From Verrucomicrobiota bacterium (GTDB taxonomy: Bacteria; Verrucomicrobiota; Verrucomicrobiia; Limisphaerales; UBA11358), in NCBI GenBank assembly GCA_028872915.1, contig JAGWNY010000016.1, positions 1 through 62,752 on the forward strand: a stretch of 62,752 bases of DNA, read 5' to 3'. This document shows positions 1 to 9,067 of the stretch, piece after piece (the stretch's first letter is position 1; each line of letters begins with the position of its first letter). A program made the translations under genes and the position numbers. The notes under the pieces were generated by a model. The model was not told where the DNA came from. It saw only the letters and a list, made by a program, of their open reading frames with translations, and did not search any database.

Positions 1-315
1 CTTCCACCCGAAAGCCCTCACGGGCCTGCTCTTTGACATCCCCGGATCGGGAAGGGCCGGAAATGAACAGCCCAAGCCCCCGTCAATTTTGCGTGGTTTT
101 GAGTGATTTTGCCTGATCGTGGTAAAAAATCTCTTCCGCCCACTGATGGTCACGTAGTACCCGTCCGGGTCCCGGAGCGAGAACTCCACCGTTCCCGTGT
201 TCGGATTCACGTGAGGTTCCTCTTCCAGCCGGGCGACAATCACCCGTGCCGCGAAAACCCCAACTCGCTCCCATTCGGCGGCAAATCTGCCCCTCGAAAA
301 CGTCCGCGCAACCAT
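1..315 (-). pseudogene. VOC/glyoxalase-family C-terminal remnant (runs off window)
   Basis: Reading the minus strand from an ATG at 315, the frame stays open to position 1. About 35-60 codons in, it contains a segment typical of the last strand of VOC (glyoxalase/bleomycin-resistance) domains: GTVEFSLRDPDGYYVTISG. The N-terminal half of such a domain is absent, because an in-frame stop lies just upstream, and the residues after the motif do not look like protein and cross a dispersed repeat. I therefore read it as a decayed gene fragment and not a working enzyme. A short plus-strand frame ending at 106 is an alternative tail of an upstream gene. Confidence is low. Confidence 0.33.
85..113. 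repeat. Degenerate copy of a TTTGC/TTTTGAGT dispersed repeat
   Basis: The segment has the order TTTTGC, TTTTGAGT, ATTTTGCC. The same order occurs at 36529-36554 and, inverted, near 53796-53821. Similarity is partial here, so this copy is tentative. Confidence 0.3.
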
Positions 316-382
316 CCGGCTTGATTCGCTTGCTTGATTTGGCTTGACTTGGCGGCGCTTGGAGGAATAATTTTAATGTCCG

Positions 383-2803
383 ATGTGCTGCCGCGACTGT
401 GTATGCCGTCTTTGGATTTTGCCGATTGCCCTTGCTGTTGGCGGGACGCTTTTTGCCCGGCAAACCGGCGTCACTTGGAACGGCGGACAGGGGATTACCG
501 AGAGCGTCGCCCAAATCATGGCCCGGAAGCCCGCGCCGGAGACCTTCCGCGTTCGGCCCGTCCTGCCACGGTTCATTCGCAGTCCGAATATTCCGCAAAA
601 TCCCAATTCCCCCGACACCGCGCAATGGCCCGCGCCAAATGCCAAAACGCCTGTCCTGACGCCGTCGCAGACGCCCCTGTTCACGCCGCAGGTCGTCGGC
701 ACGAGCTTTCTGGGCGCGCAGATTTCCGATACCATCGGTTATGTGCCGCCCGACAGCATGGCGGACGCGGGATGGAGCCAGATTCTGGTGTGCGTCAACG
801 GGCGGATCCGCACGTTTACCAAGGATGGCGCGGCTGATGGCGTCCTCAACGCCACTACCGACCAATTTTTTTCATCCGTGCTCGACAGCAGCAGCACAGC
901 CGACCCGCGCGTGCGATTTGACCGGCTCTCCGGGCGATGGTTCGTCACCATGATTACCACGGTCAATTCCAGTAATCTGGTCCTGTTGGCGGTCAGTTCG
1001 GGGCCAACGATCACGACCAATTCCAGTTTCACTTTTTTTTCCTTTACCGCTGACCCGGTAAACTTCGGCGATTACGACACGCTCGGCGTGGACGCCAATG
1101 CGCTTTACATTGGCGTGAACGTCTTTGACTCGAACAATAATCTGGTCAACACGACCGGCTTTGTCGTGAACAAGACGAACTTGATGAACGGCACGCTAAC
1201 GGTGACCACGTTCACGAACCTGATTGACGGCACCGGCGCCGGGCCGGAGACGCCTCAAGGCGTGAACAATGATGATCCCAACGCGACGGAGGGTTATTTC
1301 ATCGGCGTGGATGCCAATGCATACGGCACATTGGTCGTCCGGCGCGTTTCGGACCCCGCCGGAACGCCGGTCATTTCCACGAATATTCTTATTACCGTTC
1401 CGGCGACGGACCCGCCGATGGGCGGTGTGCCGGCGCTCGGCAGCACCAATCCGCTGGATGATTTGGATGACCGCTTGTTTGCCGCGCGGATGCACGATGG
1501 CGTTTTATGGACGGCCCATAACATTGAGGTGAACAGCACCGGCGTTGCCAACAGCCACGGCGGACGGGATGGCTCGCGCTGGTACGAAATCACCAACATG
1601 ACCGGCACACCGTCAGTTCTGCAATCCGGAACGCTGTATGATACGAGCAGCAGCAATCCGACCAATTATTGGATTCCCAGTTGCGCGATGTCCGGCCAGG
1701 GTCATATGGCGCTGGGTTGCAGCGTGGCGGGAAAAAATGAACACGCGGAGATTGCCGCCGCCGGGCGGTTTGCCACCGACCCGTCTGGAACCCTTCAATC
1801 CCCTACCGTTGCGGTGACCAGCAGCAGTTCGTATAATCTCAAAACACCGGGGATCAACGTTTATCGCTGGGGCGATTATTCGGTTACGACGGTGGACCCA
1901 TCCGACGATATGACGATGTGGACCGTCCAGGAATTTTGCAACCGAGCCAATTCCTGGGGCGTTCAAGTGATTAAATTGCTCGCCCCGCCTCCCATCACGC
2001 CCGATGCCTGCAATCCATCCACCGAAACCGCGGGCGCCACCAACGTGAACGTGGTCGTGACCGGGTTCTCCACGAACGATTCGGGCTTTTTCGATCCGGG
2101 TAGCGGTTTTCCAAATCATATTTCGGCGTCCATCAGCGGCAATGGTGTCATTGTCAACCGCGTCACCTACAATAATCCCACGAACATCACGCTGAATCTT
2201 ACCATCGCGTTTGATGCGCAAAATTTTGGGCGGACCATCACCGTAACCAATCCGGACGGCCAGACGGCGGCCAGTCCGGCAATTTTTTCCGTGACGGGCG
2301 GCACGACAAACACACCGCCAACTCTCGCGCCAATTGCCAACCAAACGATCTACGAATCCCTGACGCTGACGTTGACGAACACGGCAACCGATCCGGACCT
2401 CGATCTGCTGGCGTACAGCCTGGCGCCGGGCGCGCCAACGAACGCCACCATCGGCGCGTCATCGGGTGTTTTCACCTGGACGCCGCTGGCGTCGCAGGAA
2501 GGCACCAATGCCATTACGGTGAAAGTGACGGACAACGGCCCGCCGCCCATGAGCGATACCCAGACATTTGACGTGATCGTTGAGCCGCCTCCGGCATTGG
2601 GAGCCGTCACGGTTTCCAATAATCTTGCGACCCTTGCCTGGAACGCCATCTCGAACCAGGCATACCAAGTGCAATACACGGACAATTTGAGCAACACGAA
2701 CTGGCTGGACCTGACCAATATAACGGCCACAGCCGTCCAAGAGACCGTCAGCGTGCCGGCCGGGACCAATGAACACCGGTTTTATCGCATTGTCTCTCCC
2801 TGA
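383..2803 (+). CDS. Secreted protein with Ig-like and verrucomicrobial C-terminal domains
   Basis: 806 residues. A hydrophobic N-terminal stretch (WILPIALAVGGTLFA) looks like a signal peptide, so export is expected. Residues about 100-550 are rich in Asn, Thr and Ser and resemble beta-propeller-like surface proteins; I do not recognise an enzyme. Around 645-735 there is a putative Ig/cadherin-like module (PTLAPIANQTIYESLTL, GVFTWTPL). The last 70 residues (YQVQYTDNLSNTNW then HRFYRIV) match a C-terminal segment also seen in the next gene and common in secreted verrucomicrobial proteins. A GGAGG at 361-365 is better spaced for an ATG at 376 in another frame, so the exact N-terminus, or a small frameshift there, is uncertain. 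Substrate unknown. Confidence 0.75.
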   Translation: MCCRDCVCRLWILPIALAVGGTLFARQTGVTWNGGQGITESVAQIMARKPAPETFRVRPVLPRFIRSPNIPQNPNSPDTAQWPAPNAKTPVLTPSQTPLFTPQVVGTSFLGAQISDTIGYVPPDSMADAGWSQILVCVNGRIRTFTKDGAADGVLNATTDQFFSSVLDSSSTADPRVRFDRLSGRWFVTMITTVNSSNLVLLAVSSGPTITTNSSFTFFSFTADPVNFGDYDTLGVDANALYIGVNVFDSNNNLVNTTGFVVNKTNLMNGTLTVTTFTNLIDGTGAGPETPQGVNNDDPNATEGYFIGVDANAYGTLVVRRVSDPAGTPVISTNILITVPATDPPMGGVPALGSTNPLDDLDDRLFAARMHDGVLWTAHNIEVNSTGVANSHGGRDGSRWYEITNMTGTPSVLQSGTLYDTSSSNPTNYWIPSCAMSGQGHMALGCSVAGKNEHAEIAAAGRFATDPSGTLQSPTVAVTSSSSYNLKTPGINVYRWGDYSVTTVDPSDDMTMWTVQEFCNRANSWGVQVIKLLAPPPITPDACNPSTETAGATNVNVVVTGFSTNDSGFFDPGSGFPNHISASISGNGVIVNRVTYNNPTNITLNLTIAFDAQNFGRTITVTNPDGQTAASPAIFSVTGGTTNTPPTLAPIANQTIYESLTLTLTNTATDPDLDLLAYSLAPGAPTNATIGASSGVFTWTPLASQEGTNAITVKVTDNGPPPMSDTQTFDVIVEPPPALGAVTVSNNLATLAWNAISNQAYQVQYTDNLSNTNWLDLTNITATAVQETVSVPAGTNEHRFYRIVSP

Positions 2804-2849
2804 GCCAATCATTTGCCCCGGTGGCTCGAAACGTGCTTTTATTGGCGAT

Positions 2850-5800
2850 ATGGGAAGATTGACCCTGTTCGTTACGGCATTGGTGGCGCTGCTTTTTCCG
2901 CACGCATCGCCGGCGCAAACGGCCGGCCGAAAGACGCTGCCCGCGCGGACGCCGGCCATCATTTCGCGGCTTCATCTTCACTCCATCCGCGACCTTGGTC
3001 CGAGCAACCGCCTGCGGCTGGCCGTGGCGCTGCCGCTCCACCACCAGGCCCGGCTCAACCAATTGCTCCAGGAAATCTACGATCCGGCCAGCCCGGAATA
3101 TCATCATTACCTCGCCCCCGGCCAATTCGCCCGGGAGTTCGGCCCTACAACGAACGAATATGATTCAGTCAAATCATTCTTTAAGACCAACGGTTTCACA
3201 GTCGCGGGCGAATACTCCAACCGCGCGATTGTGGACGTGGAAGGCTCCGTTGGAGACATCAACCGTGTTTTTCATCTGACGCTGCGCATTTACCGGCATC
3301 CGTCCGGAAAACGGAATTTTTACGCGCCCGACACGGCGCCAACCGTGAGCACGAACCTCCCGATTGCTGGCGTCAGCGGATTGGACAATTTCACCATTCC
3401 GCAGCCGGCCATTGTAAAAAAAAAACCGGCCGCAATTAGCCCCAATCCAGTCCAATCCGCCGGTGGTTCCGGTCCGGGGGGCCTGTATATAGGCGGCGAT
3501 TTCCGGGCGGCTTATACGCCGGGCGTGACGCTCAATGGGCAGGGGCAGGCGGTGGCCCTGGTGGAATTTGACGGCTATTACGCCAGCGATATCACGGCCT
3601 ATGAGCAGCAGGCCGTGCTGCCTTTCACGCCGTTGACAAATGTCCTGGTGGACGGTTTCAGCGGCACGCCGGGCCTGGGCAACAGTGAAGTGGCGTTGGA
3701 CATTGAAATGGCCGTGGCGATGGCCACAAATCTTTCCCAAGTGATCGTCTATCAGGCGCCCGATTCGTCCGCGGACGTGGCCGATTTGCTCAATCGCATT
3801 GCCTCGGACGACCTTGCCAGCCAGATCAGTTGTTCATGGCTGATTGGCGACGCTGCCACGTTCGACGCCGCATACAAGCAAATGGCCTTGCAGGGGCAAA
3901 CATTTTTCCAGGCGTCCGGAGATGACGGCGCCTATTACAGCCAAATTGAAAGCGTGGAGCAAAACGCCGATGACACCAACGTAACGGTTGTTGGCGGCAC
4001 AACGCTCTCGAGGACCGGGCCGGGCGGGGCGTGGTCCTCGGAAACGGTCTGGAACTGGTTCAGCACGCGCCAGGGTTCATCGGCCAGCGGCGGCGGGACG
4101 AATTTCAACGGCATCCCGATCCCACCCTGGCAGCAGGGCATCGCCATGAGCACCAACAAAGGTTCAACGACACTGCGAAATTCGCCGGACGTGGCGCTGA
4201 CGGCTGACAATATCTTCATTGTGGCCGACAACGGCCAGAAGGAATCCATTGGCGGCACGAGCGCGTCGGCGCCTTTGTGGGCGGCGTTCGCGGCGCTGAT
4301 CAATCAGCAGGCCTCGCAGTTTGGCAAACCGGCAATCGGTTTCCTGAACCCGGCCCTCTATGCCATCGGCAAGGGCGCCAATTACACCGCGGATTTCCAC
4401 GATATCACGACTGGCAACAATACGAACGGCACGGTGGCCAACAGATATTTTGCCGTTGCCGGCTACGATCTTTGCACGGGGTGGGGCACGCCTGATGGAC
4501 AAAATCTTATCAATGGCCTTGTAGTTCCCGATACCTTGGGCGTGCTCCCGGAAACGGGTTTTACAGCGGTTGGTCCGCCCGGCGGACCGTTCGGTCCCGC
4601 GTCCCAGGTTTTTTCGGTGACCAATTCGACCGCTGTTTCTTTGGGCTGGACACTCGCCATCCAAGGATCATTGTCTTCCTGGCTGAACGCCTCCACTTCA
4701 AGCGGCACGTTGGCCGCGCACAGTGCGCAAAACATCACATTCAACGTGAACAGCAGCGCCAACAGCCTGGCAACGGGGAGTTATCCGGCAAACGTTGTCT
4801 TTTCAAATCAAACCACGCACGTGACGCAGAAATTGACTTTCACGCTAATCGTGCTGGAACCATTGTCCGTGCAGCCGGCGTCCGGCTTTGACGCGAGCGG
4901 CGCGCCGGGCGGACCGTTCACAGTCACGAATCAGGACTTTTCGTTGAGCAACCTCGCATCGGCGGGACTCAATTGGCAACTGGGTAACGCGCCATCCTGG
5001 CTTGCCATTTCGCCTTCCAGCGGCAGCCTGTCGGGGCATGGCGCAACAACGGTGACCGCGATGCTCGGCACCAATGCCTATGGCCTCAACCCCGGCGTTT
5101 ATTCCGCCACTATTTTCTTTACGAATAACAGCGACCACATTGTCCAAAGCCGCGCGTTTACCCTGTCCATCGGCCAATCCATCGTTCGAAATGGGGGATT
5201 TGAAACGGGTGATTTTGCCGATTGGACAGTCAATGAAGAACCGTCCTTGCAAAGCCTTGTGGACGATGGCACGACCAGCGGACTCACTCCGCATTCCGGC
5301 CAATATTTTGCCGCATTGATGGACATCACTGGGATTGGACTCGTCTCCCAGACGTTGCAAACGGTCCCCGGGCAAACGTATTTATTGTCGGTGTGGTTCA
5401 ACAGCCCTGATATTTCGACCAACCAACAAGCAAACAATGCCAACTTCACCACCAACACGCCGAACACCTTCACTGTGTCGTGGAATAACAACACACTCTT
5501 TGATGAAACCAACATTCCGCCCCTGGGCTGGACGAACTTGCTGTTCGTGGTTCAGGCCACCGACACCAGCACCTTATTGCAGTTCGGCGAATACGTTCAG
5601 TGGGCTTTCGGCTTGGACGACGTGAGCGCCGCTCCGATGCCCGCGGTCGCGTTTCGCAGCACTGCGATTGCCAATAACCAATTTCAATTGTCATGGAACG
5701 CCATGACCGGCCTGGTTTATACGGTCGAATATAAGACAAACCTCTTGCAGTCCAACTGGATCGTCTTGAAAACGGTGACTGCCACGAATACGCCGACCGT

Positions 5801-5870
5801 TTTCACCGATACCAATCCGTTGACCGCTTCCCCGAAGCGTTTTTATCGGCTCGTTCTCCAGCCTAATTAG
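2850..5870 (+). CDS. Sedolisin-family (S53) serine-carboxyl protease, multidomain, secreted
   Basis: 1006 residues from the ATG at 2850, chosen over an upstream ATG at 2769 because it opens directly into a signal peptide (LTLFVTALVALLFPHASPAQ). A pro-kumamolisin activation domain spans roughly 35-170 (SPEYHHYLAPGQFAREFGPT), then the S53 catalytic domain. Visible catalytic residues are E280 and D284 (NSEVALDIEMA), oxyanion-hole D358 (QASGDDGA) and nucleophile S471 (GGTSASAPLWA). A Ca-site-like AGYDLCTGWGTPDG follows. After about 570 there are two BACON-like Ig repeats, a jelly-roll-like NGGFETGDFADW module and a C-terminal RFYRLV segment shared with the gene before it. S53 enzymes are acid-active endopeptidases released by self-cleavage of the propeptide. 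It lies 46 bp after the preceding secreted protein. Confidence 0.9.
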   Translation: MGRLTLFVTALVALLFPHASPAQTAGRKTLPARTPAIISRLHLHSIRDLGPSNRLRLAVALPLHHQARLNQLLQEIYDPASPEYHHYLAPGQFAREFGPTTNEYDSVKSFFKTNGFTVAGEYSNRAIVDVEGSVGDINRVFHLTLRIYRHPSGKRNFYAPDTAPTVSTNLPIAGVSGLDNFTIPQPAIVKKKPAAISPNPVQSAGGSGPGGLYIGGDFRAAYTPGVTLNGQGQAVALVEFDGYYASDITAYEQQAVLPFTPLTNVLVDGFSGTPGLGNSEVALDIEMAVAMATNLSQVIVYQAPDSSADVADLLNRIASDDLASQISCSWLIGDAATFDAAYKQMALQGQTFFQASGDDGAYYSQIESVEQNADDTNVTVVGGTTLSRTGPGGAWSSETVWNWFSTRQGSSASGGGTNFNGIPIPPWQQGIAMSTNKGSTTLRNSPDVALTADNIFIVADNGQKESIGGTSASAPLWAAFAALINQQASQFGKPAIGFLNPALYAIGKGANYTADFHDITTGNNTNGTVANRYFAVAGYDLCTGWGTPDGQNLINGLVVPDTLGVLPETGFTAVGPPGGPFGPASQVFSVTNSTAVSLGWTLAIQGSLSSWLNASTSSGTLAAHSAQNITFNVNSSANSLATGSYPANVVFSNQTTHVTQKLTFTLIVLEPLSVQPASGFDASGAPGGPFTVTNQDFSLSNLASAGLNWQLGNAPSWLAISPSSGSLSGHGATTVTAMLGTNAYGLNPGVYSATIFFTNNSDHIVQSRAFTLSIGQSIVRNGGFETGDFADWTVNEEPSLQSLVDDGTTSGLTPHSGQYFAALMDITGIGLVSQTLQTVPGQTYLLSVWFNSPDISTNQQANNANFTTNTPNTFTVSWNNNTLFDETNIPPLGWTNLLFVVQATDTSTLLQFGEYVQWAFGLDDVSAAPMPAVAFRSTAIANNQFQLSWNAMTGLVYTVEYKTNLLQSNWIVLKTVTATNTPTVFTDTNPLTASPKRFYRLVLQPN

Positions 5871-7846
5871 CCGACGTTGGCCAATTCTTCATTGTTGTCC
5901 ACATTCACGATTTTGAACTGTTCGGCGTGCATTGCCGGGTCGGCCCGAAACGATAATTTTCCGAAATAGCGTTTTTCCATTTCGATGAGATGTTTTTCGT
6001 CCTCCGACCGGAGCCGATCCAACACAACGGGATTGACGACAATACGCAGTTGAAAATCGGACTCATCGCGGGTGCGTTTTTTGAGGATTTCCTGAAGTTT
6101 GCGCTGGATTTCGACACTCATGGTGAGCGCGCTTTTAACCTTGCCGCGACCCTTGCAATAAGGGCAATCGTCATAGACGGCGGCGCGGACGCTTTCGCTG
6201 TGGCGCTGGCGCGTCATTTCCATGAGGCCCAACTGTGAGATCGGCAGGACGTGAGTCTTGGCCTTGTCACGGCGCAGGCCCTCCCTGACGCGTTGATAGA
6301 CCTGCTGCTGGTCCCGTCGCGATTTCATGTCAATGAAGTCCAGGACGATGAGGCCGCCCATGTTGCGAAGGCGAAGCTGGCGGCAAATTTCGGCGGCGGC
6401 TTCGAGGTTGACTTTGAGGATGGCCGCCTCCTGGTCGCGGCTGCCTTTGTGGCGGCCGGTGTTGACATCAATGGCGACGAGGGCCTCGGTTTCGTCAACG
6501 ACGATGTAGCCTCCGCTCTTGAGGTGGACCTGGCGCGAAAACGTGCTTTCAAGCTGGCGGGTGACATTGAAACGGTCAAAAATGGGCTGCGCTTCCGAAT
6601 AGAACATGACTTTTTTTGCGGCGCTCTTGGCCTTGACTTTAAGAATCATGTCGCGGATGCGATCGAACGCCTTTTGGTTGTCCACAATGACGCGGTCCAC
6701 GTCTTCGGTGAGAAAATCGCGGACGGTCCGTTCAATGAGGTCCGGCTCCTGGAAAACGCAGGTTGCCGGCGGCTGGGATTTGATTTTTTCCTGAACCGAG
6801 CGCCATTCCTCCAGGAGAAGGGCGAGGTCCCGGATGAAGTAGGGTTTGCGCTGGCCTTCGCCGGCGGTGCGCATGATGACACCCATGCCATCGGGAATAT
6901 TCAACTCGCGCAGAATTTGTTTGAGACGGCGGCGTTCTTCGGAGTTTTCGATTTTGCGCGAAATGCCGGATTGATCGGAATTGGGCAGCAAAACCAGGTA
7001 TCGTCCGGGAAGAACGAGATTGGTGGTGACGCGGGGTCCTTTGGTGCCGATAGGGCCTTTGGTGACCTGGATGATGATTTCGCTGCCCGGAGGATAGACG
7101 CGGGGGATATCCTTTTGGGTGATCTTGGGCTTGGCGGGTCTGCGGTCGCGGGCGGCGGGTCGCTCGACGATTTCAACGCCGCTGTCGAATGGATTGGGAA
7201 CGATGTCCCAATAATGGAGAAAGGCGTTTTTTTCGAAACCGATATCAACGAAAGCGGCTTTGAGGCCGTCTTCAAGGTTTCGCACCCTGCCCTTGAAGAT
7301 GCTGCCAACGAGGCGTTCCTCGGTGGTTCGTTCGATGTTGAATTCCTCCAACCTGCCTTCTTCGATGATCGCCACGCGTGTTTCCAGGGTCTCGGCATTG
7401 ATGACAACGTCTTTGTTGCTTCTTTTTTCGGGACGGATCAAACGCTGAACCTTTCTGGCGAGGGTGGTGGCGGCGGCTTTGAGGGTTTCCAGGACGCCTT
7501 GCGGCCGCGGTTCGGCGATCTTGACCGGTTCATACGGCTTTTCTTCCCGGACCTCGTCGGGCACGCCGTCATGAGGCTGGCGAAAATCCTTTTTTTCAGG
7601 AATATTGGCAGGCGTTTCAGGTTTTTCCCGTCCTTCGGGCGGGAGGCCCGCGGCAATATTTTCGGCTCGTTCGATTTCGTTAAGATGCTGGCGCTCAAAG
7701 ATGCGTTCGGGGCCGCCCTGTTCGGAGACCGCCTCGACGCGGGCCTGCATGGCATCGCGATCCGTTTTTTGGGGTTGCTGGCCCAATCCGCCCTTCGGGC
7801 GAAAGCGAAATCCGCGCCGGCGGCGGGAAAAGTTTTGGTTGCTCAT
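5867..7846 (-). CDS. rng: Ribonuclease G/E family protein
   Basis: 659 residues. A basic N-terminus and a charged, low-complexity segment to about residue 130 precede the conserved core. An S1-like RNA-binding domain is visible (GSIFKGRVRNLEDGLKAAFV, then FEKNAFLHY). The DNase-I-like catalytic domain carries the two Mg-binding Asp motifs (ALVAIDVNTG and GGLIVLDFIDM), and a zinc-link-like CPYCKGRGKV follows. The family cleaves single-stranded AU-rich RNA in rRNA maturation and mRNA decay. It is the last gene of the mre operon, 6 bp after rodA, and its stop overlaps the stop of the convergent sedolisin gene by a few bases. Linkage of rng to mre genes is also seen in proteobacteria. Confidence 0.93.
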   Translation of the reverse strand: MSNQNFSRRRRGFRFRPKGGLGQQPQKTDRDAMQARVEAVSEQGGPERIFERQHLNEIERAENIAAGLPPEGREKPETPANIPEKKDFRQPHDGVPDEVREEKPYEPVKIAEPRPQGVLETLKAAATTLARKVQRLIRPEKRSNKDVVINAETLETRVAIIEEGRLEEFNIERTTEERLVGSIFKGRVRNLEDGLKAAFVDIGFEKNAFLHYWDIVPNPFDSGVEIVERPAARDRRPAKPKITQKDIPRVYPPGSEIIIQVTKGPIGTKGPRVTTNLVLPGRYLVLLPNSDQSGISRKIENSEERRRLKQILRELNIPDGMGVIMRTAGEGQRKPYFIRDLALLLEEWRSVQEKIKSQPPATCVFQEPDLIERTVRDFLTEDVDRVIVDNQKAFDRIRDMILKVKAKSAAKKVMFYSEAQPIFDRFNVTRQLESTFSRQVHLKSGGYIVVDETEALVAIDVNTGRHKGSRDQEAAILKVNLEAAAEICRQLRLRNMGGLIVLDFIDMKSRRDQQQVYQRVREGLRRDKAKTHVLPISQLGLMEMTRQRHSESVRAAVYDDCPYCKGRGKVKSALTMSVEIQRKLQEILKKRTRDESDFQLRIVVNPVVLDRLRSEDEKHLIEMEKRYFGKLSFRADPAMHAEQFKIVNVDNNEELANVG

Positions 7847-7852
7847 AGTTAT

Positions 7853-9067
7853 TTATCCTCTTCGATTGATATGGACGTTTTGCATCAGACCCATGGCGAT
7901 CAACGAGCAGAGCACTGAAGACCCGCCGTAACTTAACAGCGGCAGCGGCACACCCGTCACGGGCATGATGCGAATGTTCATGCCGATATTGATGAAGACA
8001 TGGCTGAAGACGAGGGTTACGACCCCCACCACCACCAGCCTGCCCAGGCGATCGCGCGCCTGGCCGGCGATTCTCAGTCCGGTAAAGAGAACCACCGCAT
8101 ACAGCGCGAGGACGACCACGCTGCCAACGAAACCTTCCTCCTCGGCAATGACGGAGAAAATGAAATCGTTGTGCGCCACGGCCCGCGGCAGGTAGCCGAG
8201 GGCATTTTGTGTTCCCTGCCGCCAGCCTTTGCCCATCAGCCCGCCCGAACCCACGGAGATGAGCGCCTGCCGGACGTTGTATTCGTCGTTGAATTGCTGT
8301 TGCTGGAGGCTTTGCAACTCCGCGGCCGTGGCGTGCCGGGGAGCGAAATTGGTGTAATCGCGATTGAAATAAACCAGCAGGCGGTCCCGCTGATACGGTT
8401 GCATCGGAATCTGCAGGCCGCGAGGCGCAAAGAGAATGTCTCCAACAAACAGGGCGGCAAAAACACCGACGGCACCCAACAGTCGGATTAAATAGCCGCG
8501 GGGTGTGCCGGCTGCAAACATCATGACCAGGCCGGTCGGCAGAAGAACGAGAGCCGAGCCGAGGTCCGGTTCCTTCAGAATGAGCACGAACGGGAGCATC
8601 ATCATGCCGATGCCCTTCCAGAACACCCCAGTCTCCTTCAATTCATCTTCGGGCCGGCTCAAAAAATGTGCCGCCGCCAGAATGAAGGCGAGCTTGGCAA
8701 ACTCACTCGGTTGAAAGAGAAACACCTTCAAATCAATCCACCGCCGCGCGCCGAAACGCATGGAACCAACGTGGGGAATCAGAACGATGATCAGAAAGAA
8801 GATGGTCGCCCAATAAATAACCAATGACCATCGGGCGAGGGCGTGATAATCCACCAGGCAAATGGCCGCGCCGGCGCCGATTCCCATGATGTACCAGATG
8901 ACCTGGTGAAACCATGTCTGGGCAAACCACGGCCGGGCCACCTCATCGGGGTTCACCATCGTCGCACTGAAGACGAATGCGGCGCCGATGAACATGAGGC
9001 CCGCCAGCGCAACCAACTGAAGTTTGTCCAGGCGGCCGTCGCGCTCGTTGATGGATGGATCAACCAC
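7853..9067 (-). CDS. rodA: Rod-shape peptidoglycan polymerase RodA (SEDS family)
   Basis: 404 residues, about ten membrane segments. SEDS hallmarks are visible: GARRWIDLKVFLFQPSEFAK, then RDRLLVYFN, the SVGSGGLMGKGWRQGTQ loop, FIFSVIAEEEGFVGS, and PVTGVPLPLLSYGGSS near the C-terminus. RodA is the glycosyltransferase that polymerises lipid II during lateral wall growth, working with the class B PBP encoded directly upstream. Its start overlaps the end of mrdA by 8 bp, indicating translational coupling. Confidence 0.95.
   Translation of the reverse strand: MVDPSINERDGRLDKLQLVALAGLMFIGAAFVFSATMVNPDEVARPWFAQTWFHQVIWYIMGIGAGAAICLVDYHALARWSLVIYWATIFFLIIVLIPHVGSMRFGARRWIDLKVFLFQPSEFAKLAFILAAAHFLSRPEDELKETGVFWKGIGMMMLPFVLILKEPDLGSALVLLPTGLVMMFAAGTPRGYLIRLLGAVGVFAALFVGDILFAPRGLQIPMQPYQRDRLLVYFNRDYTNFAPRHATAAELQSLQQQQFNDEYNVRQALISVGSGGLMGKGWRQGTQNALGYLPRAVAHNDFIFSVIAEEEGFVGSVVVLALYAVVLFTGLRIAGQARDRLGRLVVVGVVTLVFSHVFINIGMNIRIMPVTGVPLPLLSYGGSSVLCSLIAMGLMQNVHINRRG

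Noticed and set aside
6251..7918. 555-residue plus-strand open frame across rng
   Set aside because: Antisense to a clear RNase G/E with all catalytic motifs; composition is that of a shadow frame in GC-rich DNA.
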